Shown here piece by piece: positions 62,104-64,000 of a DNA stretch of 64,000 nt. The position numbers were made by a program, and so were the translations under genes. The stretch's first letter is position 1. The number at the start of each line of letters is the position of its first letter. The notes under the pieces are model-generated. The model was not told where the DNA came from, searched no databases, and worked only from the letters and a program-made list of their open reading frames with translations. This DNA is from JAJDNH01 sp964552395. GTDB taxonomy: Bacteria; Acidobacteriota; Thermoanaerobaculia; Thermoanaerobaculales; Sulfomarinibacteraceae. Location of the stretch: positions 79,304 to 143,303 of the forward strand of contig CAZKGM010000005.1 in the NCBI GenBank assembly GCA_964552395.1. Direction: 5' to 3'.

Positions 62104-62952
62104 ATGGAGATCATCGTGCTCGCCACCGGCTCGTCCGGCAATGCGGCCGTGTTCTCTTCCCGCGGCTCGATGCTTCTGATCGATGCCGGGATCTCGAACC
62201 TCGCCATTCGCCGCCGCCTTGAAACCGTCGGCCGGTCCATCGACGAGGCGCAGGCGGTCCTCGTTACCCACGAGCACTCGGATCACACGCGCGGCCTCGA
62301 GGTCCTCACCCGGCACTGCGGTCTCGAGGTGTGGGCTACGGCCGGCACCTGGGGCCAACTGCCGCTGCGCACCAACGGCGGCGGTGAGCTCGTCTCGGGG
62401 CGCCCGCGCCGGTTCGGAGAGCTGATGGCGACACCTGTTGCCACCAGCCATGACGCGGCGGAGCCGGTGGCCTTCGTGATCGACGATGGAGACGTCCGTG
62501 TCGGCCTGTGCACGGACACCGGCGTGGTGACGCCGCTTCTCGCCGAGCGGCTGCGGGACTGCGACCTGCTGCTCCTGGAGACCAACCACGACGGCGACAT
62601 GCTGCGCAACGGTCCCTACCCGTGGGTGCTCAAGCAGCGCATTGCCTCTCGCCACGGCCACCTCGCCAACCATCAGGCGGCCGAGGCGCTCGAAAGACTG
62701 GTGTCTCCGGCCCTCAAGGGCGTGGTGGGGATGCACCTGTCGGCGGAGAACAATCGTCCCGAGATCGTGTTCGAGGCGCTGCGGGACGTGCTGCCCTCCG
62801 CGCTCGACCTGACCGCCGTTCCCCGCACCGAGATGCTGCGCGTCACGGTGACCCCCGACAGCGCCATCCTGGAGCACCGCCCGGTTCCGCCCAGCCGCCG
62901 TCGCTCGAGCCAACCCAGGACACTCTTCCCTGACTGGCAGCCGGGTACCTGA
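62104..62952 (+). CDS. MBL-fold metallohydrolase, WalJ/YycJ-like
   Basis: A 282-residue metallo-beta-lactamase-fold protein. LATGSSGNAAVFSSRG and LLIDAG at the start, the metal motif THEHSDHTRGL (HxHxDH), GLCTDTG and LLLETNHDGDMLRNGPYPW are those of YycJ/WalJ, proposed to be a nuclease or phosphodiesterase acting in DNA repair and cell-division coordination. It is probably co-transcribed with dut. Confidence 0.9.
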   Translation: MEIIVLATGSSGNAAVFSSRGSMLLIDAGISNLAIRRRLETVGRSIDEAQAVLVTHEHSDHTRGLEVLTRHCGLEVWATAGTWGQLPLRTNGGGELVSGRPRRFGELMATPVATSHDAAEPVAFVIDDGDVRVGLCTDTGVVTPLLAERLRDCDLLLLETNHDGDMLRNGPYPWVLKQRIASRHGHLANHQAAEALERLVSPALKGVVGMHLSAENNRPEIVFEALRDVLPSALDLTAVPRTEMLRVTVTPDSAILEHRPVPPSRRRSSQPRTLFPDWQPGT

Positions 62953-62979
62953 TCGGGTTCCCGCCCACCCGAGAGGGGA

Positions 62980-63003
62980 GACGGGAAACGGGAAACGGGA
63001 AAC
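62980..63003. repeat. GGGAAAC-type tandem repeat
   Basis: Three units of GGGAAAC just after a CCCGCCCACCC box, downstream of the WalJ-like gene. Same unit as at 47831-47851 and 63892-63915. Confidence 0.7.
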
Positions 63004-63039
63004 GCCAGAAGGAAGAGGGGATGCTCCGGTTCGGTGTCG

Positions 63040-63080
63040 GGCAGATCCGCGGCCTACGGCCGGAGCCCTCGGGGACCGCA
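63040..63080. repeat. Repeat family A, partial copy 3
   Basis: Starts GGCAGATCCGCGGCCTACGG and runs to CCCTCGGGGACCG, matching the left arm of the copies at 5403 and 5965. The right arm is missing; the toxin-antitoxin promoter begins 12 nt later. Confidence 0.65.
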
Positions 63081-63092
63081 AGACGCCCGTCC

Positions 63093-63121
63093 TTGACATA
63101 CCATTTGTAGTCTATACACTA
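63093..63121 (+). promoter_or_regulatory. Promoter and likely operator of the toxin-antitoxin pair
   Basis: A perfect TTGACA (63093-63098), a 16-nt spacer and TACACT (63115-63120), 9 nt before ATG 63130. Overlapping the -10 is a palindrome TAGT-C-TATA-C-ACTA (63108-63121), matched at 12 of 14 positions, a plausible site for the antitoxin. The patch is far more AT-rich than its surroundings. Confidence 0.6.
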
Positions 63122-63129
63122 TATGATGT

Positions 63130-63411
63130 ATGTGGGAGATCTACGAGCACAACCGTGTGGACCGCCAGCTGAAAGACCTGCCCACGGACGTGTTGAAGCG
63201 GTATGAGAAGTGGAAGGACATTGTCGTCGTCTCAGGTCCACAGGGTCTGCGCCATATCAAGGGCTTCCGCGACGAGTTGTTAGGCGGAAAGTGGAAGGGA
63301 CATCGATCCTCACGGCTGAACCTCCAATATCGAGTGATCTACAGGGTCGAAAGCCAGAGGGTCCTGGTTGAGGTGGTCAACGTCACGTCCCACGACTACA
63401 GGAGGAAATAG
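63130..63411 (+). CDS. higB: RelE/HigB-type toxin
   Basis: A 93-residue basic protein with RelE/HigB features: a helical N-terminus (RVDRQLKDLPTDVLKRYEKW), a central LRHIKGFRDELLGGKW loop and the strand pair RLNLQYRVIYRVESQRVLVEVVNVTSHDYRR. The expected activity is ribosome-dependent mRNA cleavage. The toxin-first order with an HTH antitoxin is that of higBA. The ATG lies only a few bases after the predicted transcription start. Confidence 0.85.
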   Translation: MWEIYEHNRVDRQLKDLPTDVLKRYEKWKDIVVVSGPQGLRHIKGFRDELLGGKWKGHRSSRLNLQYRVIYRVESQRVLVEVVNVTSHDYRRK

Positions 63412-63415
63412 ACCG

Positions 63416-63676
63416 ATGGCCGAATACCGCAAGGCCCGAAGGCGAATCGCAGTCACGGTGGGAGAATCAGTCCGGATCATCCGGGAGCTCCAGGAGCTGA
63501 GTCAGAATCAACTGGCCGAGCTCACGGGCATTCCTCAGTCGACGATCTCCGCGATTGAGCGCGATCGAGTGAACCTCGGAGTGGAGCGTGCCAAGGTGCT
63601 GGCACGTGCGCTCAAGGTTCACCCGGCTGTTCTCGTATTTCCGGGCTGGGACATCGAAAGCGAGTCGGCTGCCTGA
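63416..63676 (+). CDS. higA: HigA-type XRE antitoxin
   Basis: An 86-residue protein with a helix-turn-helix of the XRE type (SQNQLAELTGIPQSTISAIERDR, followed by LGVERAKVLARALKVHP). It starts at ATG 63416, 4 nt after the toxin stop, with AGGAGG about 10 nt upstream in the toxin's last codons. It should neutralise the toxin and repress the promoter at 63093-63121. The upstream in-frame extension from 63368 overlaps the toxin and is rejected. Confidence 0.87.
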   Translation: MAEYRKARRRIAVTVGESVRIIRELQELSQNQLAELTGIPQSTISAIERDRVNLGVERAKVLARALKVHPAVLVFPGWDIESESAA

Positions 63677-63750
63677 CAGCTAGCCTGAGCGGGCGTCGGC
63701 GCCGACACCGCGCCGCGGGGCCGTCCCTGGGGACTTCCCCCAGCGCCCCC

Positions 63751-63794
63751 CGTGTCATCCTGAGGAGCGAGCTCTGCGAGCGACGAAGGATCTG
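63751..63794. repeat. GTGTCATCCTGAGG...GACGAAGGATCT dispersed motif
   Basis: GTGTCATCCTGAGGAGCGAG with ACGAAGGATCTGGG after it. I recognise this as a short intergenic repeat found in many unrelated bacterial genomes; its function is unknown. A single copy is seen here. Confidence 0.5.
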
Positions 63795-63891
63795 GGCGGG
63801 CAGGTCTTCTCTGCACCCTTCGCGTCGACGTACTGCAACCGGTCCTGAGATCTCCTTCTGCTGCGCCAACCACCTGCTCCCTCCCATTCGG

Positions 63892-64000
63892 GCGTTTCCC
63901 GTTTTGCGTTTCCCCGGTTGGGTGGGGGAATCTTCTCCGAGTCCCCGGCGGCCGTCCGGTCGCTCGCGCGCCCGGCCGCCTCGCGTCTCCGGCGGTCGCC
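63892..64000 (-). repeat. Repeat family B, copy 4, inverted and cut by the window end
   Basis: Read on the minus strand it begins GCGACCGCCGGAGACGCGAG, identical over 20 nt to part of copy 3. Then come CGGCCGCCGGGG, a CCCCCACCCAACC box and a GGGAAACG tandem repeat. The stem partner CTCCGGCGGTCGC ends at the window edge. Nothing coding is seen in 63677-64000. Confidence 0.7.

Overview
The window is a very GC-rich, gene-dense bacterial chromosome segment on which no rRNA or tRNA gene was seen. The gene mix (adjacent mglB-mglA, a GWxTD-type secreted protein, a PilMNO/secretin operon with GspG-like pseudopilins, a secretin carrying a cohesin-like domain, paired DUF3857/transglutaminase proteins) points to an Acidobacteriota-like organism, perhaps near Thermoanaerobaculia. 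That placement is inference. Start codons are often GTG and many genes overlap by 1-20 bases.

Layout. 1-157: start of a secreted protein on the minus strand. 511-5362: DNA maintenance and polarity genes (dnaX, recR, mglB, mglA), a GlmU-like nucleotidyltransferase without its acetyltransferase half, and pgpA. 5363-6409: gene-free and repeat-bearing. 6410-9136: a crotonase, a second repeat-bearing stretch and an unknown membrane-anchored protein. 9135-22922: a surface-polysaccharide region with glycosyltransferases on both strands, a polyprenyl glycosylphosphotransferase, a TerB-like protein and a very large GT-C-like membrane protein. 22978-31156: xerC, two DUF3857/transglutaminase proteins, transketolase and transaldolase. 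31302-37306: glmS, a CLC-CBS transporter and a PcrA/UvrD helicase. 37308-47766: cysteine desulfurase, GWxTD protein, ribBA, mfd, two parvulin-type chaperones and a YhaM-like OB-HD nuclease. 48273-48500: a SelW-like selenoprotein read through an in-frame UGA. 48662-60285: one tightly coupled run of 13 genes that begins with an ECF sigma/anti-sigma pair and continues with an inner-membrane platform, assembly ATPase, PilM/N/O/P-like proteins, a secretin and three pseudopilins. 60426-62952: M16 peptidase, dut and a WalJ-like hydrolase. 63130-63676: a HigBA-type toxin-antitoxin pair set among repeats.

How it fits together. GlmS, the GlmU-like enzyme, transketolase and transaldolase supply sugar phosphates and nucleotide sugars, and the 9-23 kb region would use activated sugars to build surface glycan. 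MglA/MglB set cell polarity in Myxococcus and could position the machinery encoded at 48.6-60.3 kb. The parvulin-type proteins at 44.9-46.8 kb would assist secreted or outer-membrane proteins.

Three genome-level signals stand out. First, a -10-like TANNNT box lies exactly 6 nt before the start codon of at least five genes without a Shine-Dalgarno, which suggests leaderless transcripts. Second, two families of dispersed hairpin-forming repeats occupy almost every long intergenic gap. Third, the UGA-containing selenoprotein gene would be missed or called broken by ordinary gene finding.
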